From Hyphomicrobiales bacterium (GTDB taxonomy: Bacteria > Pseudomonadota > Alphaproteobacteria > Rhizobiales > TMED25): DNA of 7,832 nt. The stretch is from the NCBI GenBank assembly GCA_016780665.1, contig JADHLM010000049.1:1-7832 (forward strand). Reading direction: 5' to 3'. A model generated the notes under the pieces. It saw only the letters and a program-made list of their open reading frames with translations. It did no database searches and was not told the origin of the DNA. The position numbers and the translations under genes were made by a program. This document shows positions 6,551 to 7,832 of this stretch, piece after piece (positions within the stretch are counted from its first letter, which is position 1; every line of letters begins with the position of its first letter).

Positions 6551-7291
6551 TCACCAGTTTCTTATTTTTCTATCTTGAATTTTTAGAAATTTATTATTTT
6601 GTCTTTGAAGGTAGGCATCAGGATTGTATATGTCTTCACCAATTTCGTATGTATATAATACAGAGTTAATACCTGGAAAATCATTAAACAACGCATAAGC
6701 AAGACCATTGATAACATATGGCAATGATTTTATCTTACCATCACTATCTGCTTTGCCTTGATATATTTTTTGATTTGTATCTATGGAATAAATATCCATA
6801 TATAGATGGCGACTATAAAAACTATCCTTGAATGTTCGATGCCCGACTAAGATACGTCCACTTGGTGCTTTTGTCTGAATTTTAAATTCAAAATTATTTT
6901 TCTTTGTCTCGAATATAGTTTTTTCTTTAGGTTTTATATATCTATATACTGGATAATTACTATAACTTTCCTGATAATCAATTCCATAATCAATTTCGAC
7001 TAGATAATCTGCATCCTCATATTGGTTAGTAATTGAAAAATTAAGGTTTTGAAAGTTTTGTTCTATAATTTCTTTATAGGTTTTGAATTCCAAATCATCA
7101 TTTAATTCAATATCTTTATGTGAGACATACACTGATATATCGTCAATCTTTTCGTAATTAAAATCATGAAATGCTTCGACCATGACTTTTAATTTTGGTT
7201 CATTATTATATAGAGTCATGGCCGAAGAGTCTTGGGGAGAAATACCAAGAATAAATACAAAAACCACAAATAAAATTGTAAGCGTTTTCAT
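6551..7291 (-). CDS. Exported DUF4136-like protein of unknown function
   Basis: This 246-residue protein has a signal peptide at residues 1-24 (MKTL, then a Phe/Val/Ile run, ending SSA). There is no lipobox cysteine, and indeed the protein has no cysteine at all, so it is probably a soluble periplasmic protein rather than a lipoprotein. The mature part has ADYLVEIDYGI (94-104), RHLYMDIYSI (161-170), KIYQGKADSDGK (175-186) and LPYVINGLAYALFNDFPG (190-207). The order of an 'ADY' strand, a 'hydrophobic-D-x-x-Y-x-G-x-A' strand and a closing helix ending in FPG resembles DUF4136-type proteins, but I cannot confirm this by search. The C-terminal 40 residues are polar and basic. It has no strong ribosome binding site. 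It lies downstream of the terminator of the acidic repeat protein, so it is probably transcribed on its own, and it converges on the VTT gene with no gap. Confidence 0.7.
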   Translation of the reverse strand: MKTLTILFVVFVFILGISPQDSSAMTLYNNEPKLKVMVEAFHDFNYEKIDDISVYVSHKDIELNDDLEFKTYKEIIEQNFQNLNFSITNQYEDADYLVEIDYGIDYQESYSNYPVYRYIKPKEKTIFETKKNNFEFKIQTKAPSGRILVGHRTFKDSFYSRHLYMDIYSIDTNQKIYQGKADSDGKIKSLPYVINGLAYALFNDFPGINSVLYTYEIGEDIYNPDAYLQRQNNKFLKIQDRKIRNW

Positions 7292-7332
7292 ATTTAAATA
7301 TTAAGACAGAATTATGTCCAATTTATGTCAAA

Positions 7333-7362
7333 ATTATAAATTATTACTGAGTTATTATTTAA
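7333..7362 (-). promoter_or_regulatory. Weak candidate promoter for the DUF4136-like gene
   Basis: On the minus strand TTAAAT (7362-7357), 18 bases, then a perfect TATAAT (7338-7333) would start transcription about 35 bases before the ATG. The -35 box is poor (three of six matches). A consensus TTGACA occurs just downstream on the same strand but has no -10 box at the right distance. Confidence 0.25.
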
Positions 7363-7408
7363 CTGATGTACTTATAAAAAAACACACGGTTTCAAATTCT
7401 TATTTGAT

Positions 7409-7440
7409 AAAAAAAACCAGCCAAGGTCATTGGCTGGTTT
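7409..7440 (-). terminator. Intrinsic terminator of the acidic repeat protein gene
   Basis: The minus strand has a perfect 11-base stem, AAACCAGCCAA paired with TTGGCTGGTTT, around a 5-base loop, followed immediately by an uninterrupted run of eight T that includes the last three bases of the stem. It begins 21 bases after the stop codon of the acidic protein. The GC-rich core and T-run make it the clearest terminator in the window. In the plus direction the tail is A-rich, so it works for the minus strand only. Confidence 0.92.
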
Positions 7441-7461
7441 AAAAAATAAAGATAATAATAA

Positions 7462-7832
7462 TTATTTTTGTGTAATAGTAACACCATCATCATCGATGCC
7501 GTCAGATATATCAGATGATAAGATAGTTAAACTACCATTACCATCATCATCTTGAACAACTTCAAGACCTGTATCATCACTATCATCATTTGCAGTTGTC
7601 ATTACGTCAACCACAGTTACAGCAACATTGCCTTCATCTTCTTCTTCAAAGACAAACCCTTTACCACCATTTTCGTAGGCCCTACTGTCTAGAACATAGG
7701 CGTTGACGTCTCCATCATCTGATTCACTGTGCTTATATCCATCATCAGAATTATTCATTGAATTTGAATTCACAATAATCATATTGATTGAGCCAGCGCC
7801 TTCTTCATCAAAGTCAAGACCCTCGTCAAAGT
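7462..7832 (-). CDS. C-terminal part of a large acidic Asp/Gly-rich repeat protein (N-terminus outside the window)
   Basis: The frame is open from the window edge to a TAA at 7462, giving at least 123 residues. The ATG at 7782 is internal, because the repeat pattern continues upstream of it. The sequence is dominated by Asp, Glu, Gly, Ser and Asn, with very few Lys or Arg and no Cys. Four imperfect units can be lined up by their acidic turns FDEEG, SDDGD, EDEGN and DDDGN, whose glycines are 29, 27 and 30 residues apart. Each turn is followed by a short beta-prone stretch (such as GNVAVTVVD or GNGSLTIL), then a polar loop, then a second Gly plus strand (TGLEVVQ, GKGFVFEE, DGVTITQ). Such chemistry fits a calcium-binding or highly hydrated exported or surface beta-repeat protein, but no named family is recognised. 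The last unit ends the protein directly, with no anchor, autotransporter domain or sorting tail. A strong terminator follows. Confidence 0.75.
   Translation of the reverse strand, partial: FDEGLDFDEEGAGSINMIIVNSNSMNNSDDGYKHSESDDGDVNAYVLDSRAYENGGKGFVFEEEDEGNVAVTVVDVMTTANDDSDDTGLEVVQDDDGNGSLTILSSDISDGIDDDGVTITQK

Noticed and set aside
7462..7782. The ATG at 7782 as the true start of a 106-residue acidic protein
   Set aside because: The frame stays open to the window edge and the upstream residues carry the same acidic-Gly repeat pattern; there is no ribosome binding site before this ATG.

Overview
This is an AT-rich window (roughly two thirds A+T by eye) that is densely packed with bacterial protein genes. 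I see no tRNA, rRNA, insertion sequence or CRISPR. Signal peptides on several proteins, a YadG/YadH-type exporter pair and a DUF4136-like exported protein suggest a Gram-negative, probably a low-GC proteobacterium of aquatic type. That assignment is inference from gene content; nothing here fixes the lineage.

Left part (1-2312, all minus strand) looks like a sulfur-handling operon. Reading in the direction of transcription, it holds an exported two-domain rhodanese (thiosulfate/3-mercaptopyruvate sulfurtransferase type), a YeeE/YedE-family membrane transporter of the thiosulfate-uptake class, a tiny exported peptide whose start overlaps the transporter stop and which ends in Cys-Ala-Pro-Cys, and the first 17 codons of another exported protein cut by the window edge. 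The tiny peptide is the most interesting item. Its TGA stop sits inside a 12-base tandem duplication, and the same frame continues past the TGA as Ala-Pro-Cys-Leu-Asp-Lys-Glu before a TAA that ends one base before the next ATG. Either it is a 43-residue peptide with a terminal CxxC, or a 51-residue protein with CAPC followed by (Sec/Cys)APC.

Middle part (2481-3968, minus) is a stand-alone aldehyde dehydrogenase resembling NAD(P)-dependent succinate-semialdehyde dehydrogenase (gabD-like), with its own ribosome binding site and a possible downstream hairpin terminator. It is transcribed divergently from a plus-strand run (4091-6550): an ABC-2 exporter ATPase and permease that resemble YadG and YadH, then a VTT-domain (TVP38/TMEM64/DedA-like) membrane protein. 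This run meets head-on a minus-strand gene for an exported DUF4136-like protein (6551-7291). The two stop codons abut and form TGATCA, with no room for a terminator.

Right edge (7409-7832, minus) carries the C-terminal end of a strongly acidic repeat protein, with units of about 29 residues, each an Asp/Glu-Gly turn plus two short beta-prone segments. It is followed by a textbook intrinsic terminator. The N-terminal part lies outside the window.
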